Origin: a virus
Strand: one strand, 5' to 3'
Length of the DNA: 64,000 nucleotides
IMG/VR virus record: IMGVR_UViG_3300044614_000912
Location: 1-64,000 of that record
Made by a program: the position numbers and the translations under genes. The notes under the pieces were generated by a model. The model did not search any database and was not told the DNA's origin. It saw nothing but the letters and a program-made list of their open reading frames with translations. Below, one piece after another: positions 28,919 to 38,140 of this stretch (positions are counted from its first letter, which is position 1; the number at the start of each line of letters is the position of its first letter).

Positions 28919-31161
28919 TGCCAGAAAATGAACTAAATCCTTGTGATTCTCAAAAACAATTCTTGAAGATACAATTAAGAAGAGGAAATGAAACAGATTT
29001 CGTTTCTTATAATCCAGTTTTAGCTTCTGGTGAACCAGCCTTCGCTGTAGACACCAATATTCTTAAAATAGGTAATGGTATCGATACTTGGTCAGATTTA
29101 AGTCCAATTGGGTCTGGATCAACAGGGTCTGGAGGAGGACAAACATATGTATACAACCCTCTAGATAATAGAATTTTAACTAGCGACGGCAGCACATCTG
29201 GAATCAACGGTGAAAGCAATTTAACTTTTGATGGGACTTTATTAAATGTTAGCGGCAATTTAATTGCTCACAGTGGTACTTTTGATACAATCCAATTTGA
29301 CACAACGCCAGAAACGGTTGGTGGATATGGATCAATATTTTGGGATGATGGAGAAGGAATCTTACAAGAATATCTGAAGGGTGGCAATATTGCTTTATCT
29401 ATTGGTCAGGACTTAACCTCATTAGTCTATAATGCTGAAACCACAACATTAAATAAAGGTGAAGTTGTTTATATATTTGGCGCACAGGGGCAAAGAGTGT
29501 CTGTTAAAAGAGCATCTAGTGCATCAGACACAACATCAGCTAAAACATTTGGTATAGTAGCTGAAAATATATCAGCTGGTTCTGAAGGTTGGGTCATAAA
29601 TAGAGGCATCATTAGGGGAATAGACACTAATAGTTATAATGCTGGAGATATTTTATGGCTAGGAAATACCCCCGGAACATACACAACAACAAAGAATTAT
29701 GCCCCAGAACATCTTGTGTTTGTTGGCGTTGTTCTCAAAAAGAACTCTAGTTCGGGAAGAATATACGTCGCCATACAAAATGGTTATGAATTAGAAGAAC
29801 TTCACAATGTCGCTACAAATGGAGCTACTAACGGTCAATTTCTACAATACAACAGCGGCAGTGGACTATGGGTTCCAAGTTCTAGTGGAAATTTTTCAAC
29901 CCTTATTGCTAATAGTGGATTGTTCAAAACTATAGATATCGATGGTAATACTGGTAATGAAACTGGTAATACTCAATTATTTTTAAATGGGACCAATGGT
30001 AATAGAATTGATTTTAATGCTAGTGGAGTAGCAGCGCCAGCTTTTACAACAAATAGAAGTCTTGGTACTAAAATTGTTTTATCACCAAATGTTGCTTCTA
30101 ATCAAGTAGAATATGCATTAGGCATAGAAGCTGGAGCTATGTGGTTTTCTATACCCATATCTACATCTAGGGCTTTTAAATGGTATGCTGGAACGAATAA
30201 TATAGCAACATTATTTGGAAATGGAACGCTTAATATAGAGGGTACTACTAGTCAAATAAATGTAGATGATCTTAGATTAGATAACAATATTTTATCTATA
30301 GCCACAGCAAACACAGATTTAATAGTTAGTCCAAATGGGGCTGGTGCATTATTAGCAGACACTAGCGGAAATACTAGAGGTATTTATAGCAATGACTTTC
30401 AAAGAGTCAGAACTTCTGTTTCGGGAGTGGCGGCTGGAACCTATAGCGTTATAGGTGGAGGGTCCGATAATCGTACCGCTAATAGTTATTCAACCGTTGT
30501 TGGTGGACAAACTAATATAGCTACCGGTAATTGGTCAACAGTATGCGGAGGTGACTTAAATAATGCTACCGGTAGTAGATCAGTTATTTGCGGTGGTACT
30601 TCCAATACAGCGTCAGCCACATCTTCATCTATAGGGGGTGGATCAAATAACATCGCCAACGGAGTATATTCATTCGTGCCGGGAGGATTTAGAGGAAAAG
30701 CCACTAGGCAGGGAGAATTAAGTCACGCTGCTGGCTTATTTAATAGTGCCGGTGATGCCCAGCACACTATCCTAATTGGTAGAAGATTAACCACGGATGA
30801 CACTCAACAAATATTGACCCTCAATGGATCAACTCCAGCAGCAGATAATATTTTCTCTATTCCTGCACAAACATGTTGGGCTTTTGATATCAAATTAAGT
30901 GCTTACAACGTAACGAATCATCAAGGCGGATGGTGGACATTTAGGGGAGGAATTAGACGAAATAATGCTAATTCAACAGTTTTGATAGGAACCGTAGTAG
31001 CAAGTAGTGGTGTTGAAAGTAGTATAGCAACATCTATAGCTGATGTTGTTGCTGATGATACCAATGAAGCATTAGAAATAAGAATAACTGGTGTTGCTGG
31101 CAAAAATATTCGTTGGGTAGGAGTTGTAGATTTTAGTCAAGTTAGTTATGGCACACCATAA
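28918..31161 (+). CDS. Tail fibre-like protein with RRG module and head-type repeats
   Basis: A 747-residue protein from the ATG at 28918. N-terminal FLKIQLRRGNETDFVSYNP...LASGEPAFAVDTNILKIGNG is the attachment module found at the start of many fibres and tropism determinants. A Gly/Ser/Asn-rich shaft follows. Near residues 500-570 are YadA/Hep_Hag-like repeats (VIGGGSDN, VVGGQTN, VCGGDLNN, VICGGTSN, SIGGGSNN). The C-terminus is a beta-sandwich-like domain (DIKLSAYNV...WTFRGGIRR). Probable receptor-binding or baseplate-attached fibre. Confidence 0.83.
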   Translation: MPENELNPCDSQKQFLKIQLRRGNETDFVSYNPVLASGEPAFAVDTNILKIGNGIDTWSDLSPIGSGSTGSGGGQTYVYNPLDNRILTSDGSTSGINGESNLTFDGTLLNVSGNLIAHSGTFDTIQFDTTPETVGGYGSIFWDDGEGILQEYLKGGNIALSIGQDLTSLVYNAETTTLNKGEVVYIFGAQGQRVSVKRASSASDTTSAKTFGIVAENISAGSEGWVINRGIIRGIDTNSYNAGDILWLGNTPGTYTTTKNYAPEHLVFVGVVLKKNSSSGRIYVAIQNGYELEELHNVATNGATNGQFLQYNSGSGLWVPSSSGNFSTLIANSGLFKTIDIDGNTGNETGNTQLFLNGTNGNRIDFNASGVAAPAFTTNRSLGTKIVLSPNVASNQVEYALGIEAGAMWFSIPISTSRAFKWYAGTNNIATLFGNGTLNIEGTTSQINVDDLRLDNNILSIATANTDLIVSPNGAGALLADTSGNTRGIYSNDFQRVRTSVSGVAAGTYSVIGGGSDNRTANSYSTVVGGQTNIATGNWSTVCGGDLNNATGSRSVICGGTSNTASATSSSIGGGSNNIANGVYSFVPGGFRGKATRQGELSHAAGLFNSAGDAQHTILIGRRLTTDDTQQILTLNGSTPAADNIFSIPAQTCWAFDIKLSAYNVTNHQGGWWTFRGGIRRNNANSTVLIGTVVASSGVESSIATSIADVVADDTNEALEIRITGVAGKNIRWVGVVDFSQVSYGTP

Positions 31162-31175
31162 TATAGGAGAAAATA

Positions 31176-31520
31176 ATGAGTATATTAAACAATGAATCAA
31201 TAAATCAACCGCAGCCAGCAGAATTAGCTGCCCAAAGATTGATACAAATCACTAGACATACTTATCAACAAATGGTAAACGCCTTCAATCAAGGGTCTGA
31301 AATATTCTGGCGTAATGGAAACGGTGCGTCCCCATCAGATATATCTTCTGCATTAGGAACAAATGCTAAAGAAATATTTGAACTACACTATGCTATCGGT
31401 ACATTAATAGGCAGCGTGAGTCCAGAAAGCATTCAAGAAGGATTATCATTAGTTGGTCAATTTACCATAAATGAAGATGGTACAGTCACAGTTATTGAAT
31501 CTAATACACCAACCGAATAG
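31176..31520 (+). CDS. Tail-fibre-associated hypothetical protein
   Basis: One hundred and fourteen residues (MSILNNESINQPQPAELAAQ) with ITRHTYQQMVNAFNQGSEIFWRN, PSDISSALGTNAKEIFELHY and a C-terminal TVTVIES tail. The block FW-N...P-DI-ALGT-A-E-F is common in small proteins of phage tail-fibre clusters. Likely a fibre chaperone or small virion protein. Confidence 0.7.
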   Translation: MSILNNESINQPQPAELAAQRLIQITRHTYQQMVNAFNQGSEIFWRNGNGASPSDISSALGTNAKEIFELHYAIGTLIGSVSPESIQEGLSLVGQFTINEDGTVTVIESNTPTE

Positions 31521-31599
31521 CATAATTGTGTGCTGCTAAAACTAGCTAGATACAGTATAATCAATATTGGATCACCATAAATTACGAAAGGATCAAATA

Positions 31600-32007
31600 A
31601 TGATTATCAATCAGATCAACTTAAACGACGCTCTTGGTATATTAATCAAAAATGATACATTTTATACCCGTTTAACAACTGATTTTCCAGATATTTTAGC
31701 GGACCTAACCACATTCAAAACTAATCCTAATTGCACATGCAGAGGTAGAGTTGTAAAGTATTTTTCAGACAAACTAAACGAAGACCCCAATCTATTAGAC
31801 AAATATGTGGATAATCCGCAGGATTTGCAAAACCAGATAGCAATAATTCAAAATCAAAGAATTCAAAACAATTATGCTGGCAAAGTATTCACAGTAGATA
31901 AGGGTGAAGAAGCTTGGCTAGCATTCTCCCAAACATTATCTGGTAAGATGTATAGAACATTTTCAATAGTAGACAATGGAGAAAACCTTACCGTTTATCT
32001 ACTATGA
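31600..32007 (+). CDS. Hypothetical protein of the tail cluster
   Basis: One hundred and thirty-five residues from the ATG at 31600, after GAAAGGATC. Helical N-terminus, NCTCRGRVVKYFSDKL block, and a strand-rich end (SGKMYRTFSIVDNGENLTVYLL). The 79-base gap before it holds a TATAAT at 31556-31561 without a matching -35. Coupled by ATGA to the next gene. Confidence 0.63.
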   Translation: MIINQINLNDALGILIKNDTFYTRLTTDFPDILADLTTFKTNPNCTCRGRVVKYFSDKLNEDPNLLDKYVDNPQDLQNQIAIIQNQRIQNNYAGKVFTVDKGEEAWLAFSQTLSGKMYRTFSIVDNGENLTVYLL

Positions 32008-32291
32008 CCGAATTATTGACCTATTTAATATGCTGTTTAGGTGTATCTTATGGATGGAGCGACACAGAAGCTAGTCGCCCTATAAGAAATCAAATAGCAA
32101 AATTACCTTATATTAATAAACCCTTATTATGCCACGAATGTTCTAGCTTTTGGATCAGCTTATTACTTAGCGTATTTATCAATCCATTGGAATCATACTG
32201 TTGTCCAGTAGTTAGCAATGTGTTGAGTGCTTTCTGTGGATTCTTCGTTAACTTATATTTCACAAGAAAACAGATAATACCATACCTATAA
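32004..32291 (+). CDS. Membrane protein with CHECSSFW motif
   Basis: Ninety-five residues with about three hydrophobic helices (LLTYLICCLGVSYGW, FWISLLLSVFIN, VVSNVLSAFCGFFVNLYF). The LLCHECSSFW motif is like that of DUF1360-type small membrane proteins, where a CxxC-FW segment follows the first helix. Function unknown. Confidence 0.62.
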   Translation: MTELLTYLICCLGVSYGWSDTEASRPIRNQIAKLPYINKPLLCHECSSFWISLLLSVFINPLESYCCPVVSNVLSAFCGFFVNLYFTRKQIIPYL

Positions 32292-32301
32292 GGAGACTAA
32301 C

Positions 32302-32526
32302 ATGGCGATAACAACAGTAGATGTAGTAACAAATGTGGTGAGTGGCAATGAATCCCAAAAAACTGGCACAGTAGTGGTATGCTGCCAAAGAACGGGTACA
32401 TTTGATACTATCAACCCAACATACGAAAAGAATATATCTTATAATACCCTAGAAGACAGATATACCGATAGATTTGATGATGTAACATACTACACCGTTG
32501 GCACTAACACAATAGTAGGTGGTTAA
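32302..32526 (+). CDS. Small hypothetical virion-cluster protein
   Basis: Seventy-four residues, MAITTVDVVTNVVSGNESQK..., Thr/Val-rich and strand-forming, with AAGGAGA upstream. The stop directly abuts the next gene's ATG. Probably a small accessory of the adjacent fibre. Confidence 0.6.
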   Translation: MAITTVDVVTNVVSGNESQKTGTVVVCCQRTGTFDTINPTYEKNISYNTLEDRYTDRFDDVTYYTVGTNTIVGG

Positions 32527-34233
32527 ATGAGTATTAAACGAATAAAAGACTTTCCAGATGGAAGCGGTTCATTGTCCAATGACGATATTATGTTATTTAT
32601 GGATAGCCCATCTGGTAGTGGAGTTACTAAAAAAATCAGTCTTAGTCAATTAGCTACTGTTATCGGCGGTGGAGGTGGAAGTTCATTTGATCAAGATTTG
32701 AATACAACAGATACCCCTACATTTGTTGGTGTAAATCTATCAAACGGAACCACTCTAGCTCAAGGAACTTTTGACAACTCAACTGGTGGTCAAAGTGGTA
32801 TCAGTTTGAATTGTTATGTTGGCTATGAGTTGAATTGGCAAGGCGGTCATTTAAAAAGTACCACTGATGGAGGCTCAACAGCAGCTAACATTTGGTGTGA
32901 TTCTTCATTAGAATTTCCCGGCGTCGGGACTTCTAACATGGAAGTCGGTGCCAAAGGATTAACTTTTCCAGACGGAAGCATCCAAGTAACATCTAGCGAT
33001 CCTATGACAAAAGGACCACAACAAAACCCACTTGGCATGGCCCGAATTGTAACAATTAGCACTAGCGAATTTGTTGCATACGTAAAATCTACAACCGGAT
33101 ATATTGGTGTCCGCTCATGGGATGGAACTTTTACTCTATTTGGCGACGGTTCCGACATTACTCATTACATTACATTAAGTATTCCATTAGAAGGTAGCTG
33201 GAGTGGTCCTTCTCCTAAAGAAATTTTTATTTGGAGTACTGATAGTAGCGGTCTAAGCCAAGACGGCGACTTAACATGGATAAATGTTAGCAATTCAAAT
33301 AATAAGGTTACTGCTCTAGACATTAGTGGCTTGAATGCACTTACTAATTTATATTGCGCTAATAACCTTCTCACATCGCTCAATCTCAGCGGATTGACAG
33401 CGCTTACTCGTCTAGAATGCAATAATAATTTTCTTACCGCATTGGATATTAGCGGTCTGACAGCATTAGATACTGTATTTTGTTATAACAACTCAATTAT
33501 TACTAGATTGAATGCGAAGGGAGCCACATCGCTGACCCATTTGCGTTGTTATAATAATTCCATCACATCGTTAGAACTTAGCGGAACAGCTTTAGAAATT
33601 CTATTGACCGATAGTAATGCCCTTGTCGAGTTAGATGTTAGTGAATTAACAACATTAGAGCAATTGTCATGTAATAATAATTCTCTTACCTCATTAAATG
33701 TAAGCGGATTAACATCACTAGGTTATTTAGACTGTTCTAATAATTCTCTCGCCACACTGAATGTCGGTGGATTGACAGTATTAGGTATTTTAAATTGCTC
33801 TAACAATTCCATTACTACATTGAATGTTAGTGGATTAACGTCACTAAGTAACTTAAATTGTTCAGATAATTCAATAACATCTATAAATGCAAGCGGGGCA
33901 ACTTCATTGAGTAGTCTAAATTGTGCTAATAATTTTATCGTTTCTCTAGACGTTAGCGGATTTACAGCGTTAACGACTCTATATTGTTCGGATAATTCCC
34001 TTACTTCGTTACGTGCTACTGGTGTTGCACTTGGAGGGTCTTCGGGCTATACATATGGATTGATTTATGGAGGAGATATAAGCGATAATTCTTTATCTGC
34101 GGGAGCTTTGAATCAATTCTATTCCGACCTTGCTTCAAGTGCTGGCTTTTTGAATGTTGCTAACAATCCCGGTACAAGTAGTGATAACCCCACTATTGCA
34201 ACAGCCAAGGGTTATACTGTCTACGGAAGTTAA
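32527..34233 (+). CDS. Leucine-rich-repeat tail protein
   Basis: A 568-residue protein. The N-terminal DFPDGSGSLSNDDIMLFMDS...TKKISLSQL module is shared with the protein at 35143 and probably attaches it to the tail. Residues about 60-230 are shaft-like with FPDGSIQVTSSD. Residues about 265-500 hold eleven leucine-rich repeats of about 21 residues each, of the form LxCxNNSLTxLxxSGLTxL, as in bacterial surface LRRs. LRRs usually bind proteins, so this is a likely host-recognition element. Confidence 0.87.
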   Translation: MSIKRIKDFPDGSGSLSNDDIMLFMDSPSGSGVTKKISLSQLATVIGGGGGSSFDQDLNTTDTPTFVGVNLSNGTTLAQGTFDNSTGGQSGISLNCYVGYELNWQGGHLKSTTDGGSTAANIWCDSSLEFPGVGTSNMEVGAKGLTFPDGSIQVTSSDPMTKGPQQNPLGMARIVTISTSEFVAYVKSTTGYIGVRSWDGTFTLFGDGSDITHYITLSIPLEGSWSGPSPKEIFIWSTDSSGLSQDGDLTWINVSNSNNKVTALDISGLNALTNLYCANNLLTSLNLSGLTALTRLECNNNFLTALDISGLTALDTVFCYNNSIITRLNAKGATSLTHLRCYNNSITSLELSGTALEILLTDSNALVELDVSELTTLEQLSCNNNSLTSLNVSGLTSLGYLDCSNNSLATLNVGGLTVLGILNCSNNSITTLNVSGLTSLSNLNCSDNSITSINASGATSLSSLNCANNFIVSLDVSGFTALTTLYCSDNSLTSLRATGVALGGSSGYTYGLIYGGDISDNSLSAGALNQFYSDLASSAGFLNVANNPGTSSDNPTIATAKGYTVYGS

Positions 34234-34260
34234 TCATTACAACAAATGGAGTCTATATTT

Positions 34261-35121
34261 ATGTATTTTATTACACCACTTTATTCTGTTGCATTTAATG
34301 CAAAAGTAGCTTCTAGTACATTATCACGCGCTATTATCGCCACATTTTATCCAGAACAAGAATCGACAATTCAAAACGCTGCTTATCCTGCGGGAAAAGG
34401 ACCGGACAATACTCAGGCTCATTGGCTTTGCCCACGCGAAGAAAAACCTAGCAAGCCAATAGTTCTTATAATTCGAAATCCAATTTCACGTTTTTGCTCT
34501 GCAATGGCAGAGGCAGGCTTAACTGATGTTAATGCCGTTTTGAATGCACTTGAACAAGATAAAGAAATTAAATTTCGAAAAGTATCTCGCAAAATACGAA
34601 CAGACGTTCATTTTAAACATCAATTCACATTTGCTCAACCTTCCGCGAAGGTTTTTAAATTGGAAGACCTTAATTCAGCTGCGGCTTATATTGGTTTAAC
34701 ATTACCTCTTCCCGTTATTAATGAGGCGTCCGAAGAAAAACCCACACTAACTCCAGAACAAGAATCCAGAGTAATAGCTTATTATTCTGAAGATCAATCT
34801 CTTTATGAAGCTATTCCAAATAATGGCATGGACTACACTTATGTTCCTCCATCGCCAGAGCCAATTATTTTACCCGTACCTCAAAGCATCACAGCAACCC
34901 AAATTCGCCTTTGGTTGATACGTAATGGAATAACAATGGGACAAATTACCGATGCTATTTCTGCCATTGTTGATTCTCAAACAAGATCAGAAGCAGAAGT
35001 ATTGTGGGAATATGCGCCGTATGTTGAAAGAACAAATCCGCTCGTAGCACTTATCGCGTCTAACTTCAGCATGGATAATGATACAATTGATCAAGCGTTC
35101 CGAGAGGCTGCTAAATTATAA
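34261..35121 (+). CDS. Sulfotransferase-like domain fused to a phage tail module
   Basis: A 286-residue protein from the ATG at 34261 (MYFITPLYSVAFNAKVASST). NAKVASSTLSRA fits the 5'-PAPS-binding loop, PIVLIIRNPISRFCSAM the 3'-phosphate R-x-S motif, and DVHFKHQFTFAQ the H-x2-Q segment of sulfotransferase family 2. The C-terminal part from about residue 207 (PQSITATQIRLWLIRNGI...VLWEYAPYVERTNPLVALI) is a module I know from phage tail proteins. It could sulfate a glycan or be a degenerate fold reused as a virion part. Confidence 0.72.
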   Translation: MYFITPLYSVAFNAKVASSTLSRAIIATFYPEQESTIQNAAYPAGKGPDNTQAHWLCPREEKPSKPIVLIIRNPISRFCSAMAEAGLTDVNAVLNALEQDKEIKFRKVSRKIRTDVHFKHQFTFAQPSAKVFKLEDLNSAAAYIGLTLPLPVINEASEEKPTLTPEQESRVIAYYSEDQSLYEAIPNNGMDYTYVPPSPEPIILPVPQSITATQIRLWLIRNGITMGQITDAISAIVDSQTRSEAEVLWEYAPYVERTNPLVALIASNFSMDNDTIDQAFREAAKL

Positions 35122-35142
35122 AATCTAATTAAAAGGTATTTT

Positions 35143-35814
35143 ATGGCTAATGTAATTAAAATAACCGAACTCCCATCAGCAACATCTATAACTAGCGATG
35201 ATCTATTAGTTATAGTTGATAGTGGTAATCCATATGTAACAAAAAAGATTAGTTGGAAAGACATTGATTCTCCACAAGATGGGATCATTTATGGAAGAAA
35301 AGATGGCAATTGGATTGATATGACTAGCCCCGCTAATTTACAAATCAGAAGAGGGACGGCGGCAGAAGTGGGAGCAATCACCCCGCTACAGGGTGAACCA
35401 GTATGGAAAACCGATGAAAAGTCATTAGTTGTTGGAGATGGTCAGACCGCTGGAGGAATTGTTGTCGGCCCAAAGGCAGCAAAAACAATTTTAAATTTGA
35501 GTGGATTTACAAATGCAACAATACCAATAACTACTACTATACCTCCCGATATAATAAGGCTATCAGCAACATTTCCATTCGATTTATGGGCAATAACTGC
35601 CCCAAATGCTTGTTATGAAATATTATTAATAAATGTTGGCTCTGTAACAGTAACAATAAAACATCATACGGCAACTTATGGGGGAAACCCAGCCTTTACA
35701 CCTATTGCTGTAGATCGAATTATTACACCAAATGGTTCCAATTACACGCTAGCCGCAGCGTATTCTGTTAGATTAATATACGATACTGTTACTCAGAGAT
35801 GGAGAATAACTTGA
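35143..35814 (+). CDS. Tail fibre-like protein with two attachment modules
   Basis: A 223-residue protein. N-terminal ITELPSATSITSDDLLVIVDS...TKKISWKDI matches the first module of the LRR protein; LQIRRGTAAEVGAITPLQGEPVWKTDEKSLVVGDG matches the RRG module of the fibre at 28918. The C-terminus is strand-rich (NVGSVTVTIKHHTATYG). Combining both modules in one protein suggests modular exchange. Probable baseplate or fibre adaptor. Confidence 0.78.
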   Translation: MANVIKITELPSATSITSDDLLVIVDSGNPYVTKKISWKDIDSPQDGIIYGRKDGNWIDMTSPANLQIRRGTAAEVGAITPLQGEPVWKTDEKSLVVGDGQTAGGIVVGPKAAKTILNLSGFTNATIPITTTIPPDIIRLSATFPFDLWAITAPNACYEILLINVGSVTVTIKHHTATYGGNPAFTPIAVDRIITPNGSNYTLAAAYSVRLIYDTVTQRWRIT

Positions 35815-37049
35815 TGGCTGTGCTTGATGCTGTAAATCATCCAATAAATTGTGGTTTAGCAAACTCTACCTTTACTAGACAATTTGAGAAACAAACTATC
35901 TCAAATAGGTCTTTTGATATAGAGGCCATAGAAAAAAAACGAATTACCTCTGCTGGTTCATCTTCTACCATAACTGTAAATGATAAATCAGTTTTACGAA
36001 ATGTTAGCACAGCATATGTAACTGATTTCATTGTGAAACTCATAAATAGAATACCATCTAATAATACTATAACTTTCTCTTCGGATAATCCCACAGTCTT
36101 GTCGCACCCTGTAGAATCTAATATCGACACACAAATTGCTACCTATCAATCAAATGGAAATTGCACATTAAGAGTTACTTCTAATAATGGCGAGGTATCA
36201 TTAATTAATGTCACTACATCTAGCGCATCGTCTGCAACGGTTGATACCTTTTTAAATTGGGTAACAAATTCTTTAGCTTTGCATTGTGAGCAGCAAATAG
36301 ATTCTCGTTTATCTGGCGATATGACAGTTTATTCATCGCAGGATTCTATCAACGGTAACACTTTTATACGTAATCAAAATTGTTGGATTAGTGATATAGA
36401 TTTAACTTGTATTTCTCCTTGGAATAGTACAGGTCGAAACACTATGGGTGGCACTTTGATCAGTCGTAGACATGTTTTATTTTGCGAACATCTTAACTTT
36501 CGTCCAGAAATCGGAGCTACTATTAAATTTGTAACTTCTGACAATACTGTTATATCTCGCACAATTACAAACAGATTGACACACCCATCTTATGTTCCAT
36601 ACTATCCAGATATCTGCATAGGAGTATTAGATTCTGATGTTCCCTTATCAATTTCTTTTGCTAAAGTCCTTCCATCAAATTGGCGAACATATTTACCTTC
36701 CCTTTCAACATCTTCTAGTATACCCGTTTTAAGACTAAATCAAAACGAAAGGGCAAGTGTGGCAAATTGGCGAGGTTCATTCGGCAATTTGGGGTCATTT
36801 TTTTTACAATACCCATCTTCTACCTTGAGACAATCATACTATGAAAACATAATCACGGGGGATTCGGGTAATCCGGTCTTATTAATAATTGATGGAGATT
36901 TGGTAGTTCTTGGAACATTTACTTCTGGAGGTGCTGGCGGCGGAACTCTAGTAAGTGACCACATAACTGCTATTAATACTATGATGACTACTTTGGGTGG
37001 CGGTTATCAACTCACACAAATCGATCTTTCTAGTTTCAACTCATATTAA
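35814..37049 (+). CDS. Chymotrypsin-like protease in the tail cluster
   Basis: A 411-residue protein from the ATG at 35814, chosen for its TGATG overlap. N-terminal ~180 residues are strand-rich and unknown. The protease part shows GTLISRRHVLFCEHL (His), YYPDICIGVLD (Asp) and ENIITGDSGNPVLLI (GDSG serine), with LVVLGTFTSGGAGGG after it. No signal peptide, so it is probably carried on the virion and cleaves host surface or phage proteins. It differs in layout from the exported protease at 12815. Confidence 0.78.
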   Translation: MAVLDAVNHPINCGLANSTFTRQFEKQTISNRSFDIEAIEKKRITSAGSSSTITVNDKSVLRNVSTAYVTDFIVKLINRIPSNNTITFSSDNPTVLSHPVESNIDTQIATYQSNGNCTLRVTSNNGEVSLINVTTSSASSATVDTFLNWVTNSLALHCEQQIDSRLSGDMTVYSSQDSINGNTFIRNQNCWISDIDLTCISPWNSTGRNTMGGTLISRRHVLFCEHLNFRPEIGATIKFVTSDNTVISRTITNRLTHPSYVPYYPDICIGVLDSDVPLSISFAKVLPSNWRTYLPSLSTSSSIPVLRLNQNERASVANWRGSFGNLGSFFLQYPSSTLRQSYYENIITGDSGNPVLLIIDGDLVVLGTFTSGGAGGGTLVSDHITAINTMMTTLGGGYQLTQIDLSSFNSY

Positions 37050-37061
37050 GGGTAAATTACA

Positions 37062-37388
37062 ATGAAAAAATATATGCTATTATTAGTACTGATATTAACT
37101 GGATGCTCAAATAATATGTTTTGTGTCAATCCAGAAGATATAACTAATATGTACTCTTCTTATGTAAACGAATGGCAAGAAAAGGCAAAAACATCATTTG
37201 ATAAAGCGGAAGCCGAGGTCTTCGTTATTAAACCCAAGCCAGACGATGTTGTTGGTCCAAATCCAGATGTATCAAAGTGCGTTTGTAAAGGCACTGGTAT
37301 AATAGTACAGGGAGATGGACACAAAACACCATGCCCGTTTCATCACAAAGGCGATATTCCATCGCAAAAACTTCCTGTTAGAAAATGA
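37062..37388 (+). CDS. Small lipoprotein with CxC zinc-like motif
   Basis: One hundred and eight residues with a lipoprotein signal (MKKYMLLLVLILTGC, lipobox LTGC), helical middle, and a C-terminal CVCKGTGIIVQGDGHKTPCPFHH segment whose cysteines and histidines may bind metal. It should be outer- or inner-membrane anchored. A spanin-type role is possible because membrane proteins follow, but there is no direct evidence. Confidence 0.72.
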   Translation: MKKYMLLLVLILTGCSNNMFCVNPEDITNMYSSYVNEWQEKAKTSFDKAEAEVFVIKPKPDDVVGPNPDVSKCVCKGTGIIVQGDGHKTPCPFHHKGDIPSQKLPVRK

Positions 37389-37397
37389 GAGGATAAA

Positions 37398-37688
37398 ATG
37401 TCAATTAATTATTTGATTTACGGATTATTAGCCATAGGATGTTTAACTATTTTATCAAACTTTCTTGATGCTAAATGGATTATAGCCAAGCTTTTTGCTA
37501 AAAAGATAAAACCACTCGCAGTATCAAAAGACTCAACGAGTAAAGAAGCAGATTTTTTACATATCATTTCTCTATGGTATCAATTAAAAGAACAATGCGA
37601 CCGATGCAAATTAAAAATAGCATCAGAGAAACTAGATGAGGTTTTTCCTCTACTAAATGGAGTGCTAGATGATGAACAAGATATTTAA
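37398..37688 (+). CDS. Single-pass membrane protein
   Basis: Ninety-six residues, N-terminal transmembrane helix (YLIYGLLAIGCLTILSNFL), then a soluble helical part with two cysteines (EQCDRCKLK). Overlaps the next gene by 20 bases. Envelope role unknown. Confidence 0.65.
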   Translation: MSINYLIYGLLAIGCLTILSNFLDAKWIIAKLFAKKIKPLAVSKDSTSKEADFLHIISLWYQLKEQCDRCKLKIASEKLDEVFPLLNGVLDDEQDI

Positions 37689-38136
37689 TATTAGAACAGC
37701 TATAGGTTTAGCTTGTATTATTGCTGCATTAGTATTAGCGTACAAGCCGTCAATAGGTCCACGCCCAATAGAAAATGATCTGTCGGTTTTAAACATAGAA
37801 AAACCGTCTGATGATATTCTACAAATTGTAACCCCTATGGCTCAAGCAATTACTGATCCAACAGACAAAGCCAAGTTGGCAATTTTTAATCAAGAATTCT
37901 CAACAAGACTTCTTAAATATGATACCGATATACAAAAACTTAATGATGTTTATGTTCTAGCGGCCTCAACTTTTTTTGAAGACTCATTAAAAAATAAGTA
38001 TGATAACTTAGACACAAATATTATCAAGCTTATTGAACTAGTTACTACAGACGAAAATCATACGATTACTCCAGAAGAGAAAGAAAAAATCTCAAAGAAT
38101 TTTCTAGGATTCTCTTGGGCTTTAATTTACAGGTAA
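37669..38136 (+). CDS. Membrane-anchored hypothetical protein
   Basis: One hundred and fifty-five residues; transmembrane helix near residues 10-25 (AIGLACIIAALVLAYKP) and a helical periplasmic-type domain (PMAQAITDPTDKAKLAIFNQE...). A second ATG three bases in (37672) may be used. Part of the envelope gene set 37062-38770. Confidence 0.65.
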   Translation: MMNKIFNIRTAIGLACIIAALVLAYKPSIGPRPIENDLSVLNIEKPSDDILQIVTPMAQAITDPTDKAKLAIFNQEFSTRLLKYDTDIQKLNDVYVLAASTFFEDSLKNKYDNLDTNIIKLIELVTTDENHTITPEEKEKISKNFLGFSWALIYR

Positions 38137-38140
38137 AACT

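Noticed and set aside
28918-31161. Diversity-generating retroelement target in the fibre with the tropism-determinant-like N-terminus
   Set aside because: No reverse transcriptase and no template-like repeat of the C-terminal coding region were noticed in the window.
31533-31561. Sigma70 promoter with TATAAT at 31556
   Set aside because: No -35 sequence resembling TTGACA occurs at 16-18 bases upstream, and there is no extended -10 motif.
33283-34040. DNA tandem repeat or satellite
   Set aside because: The periodicity of about 63 bases is explained by the protein-level leucine-rich repeats; DNA copies differ at many positions.
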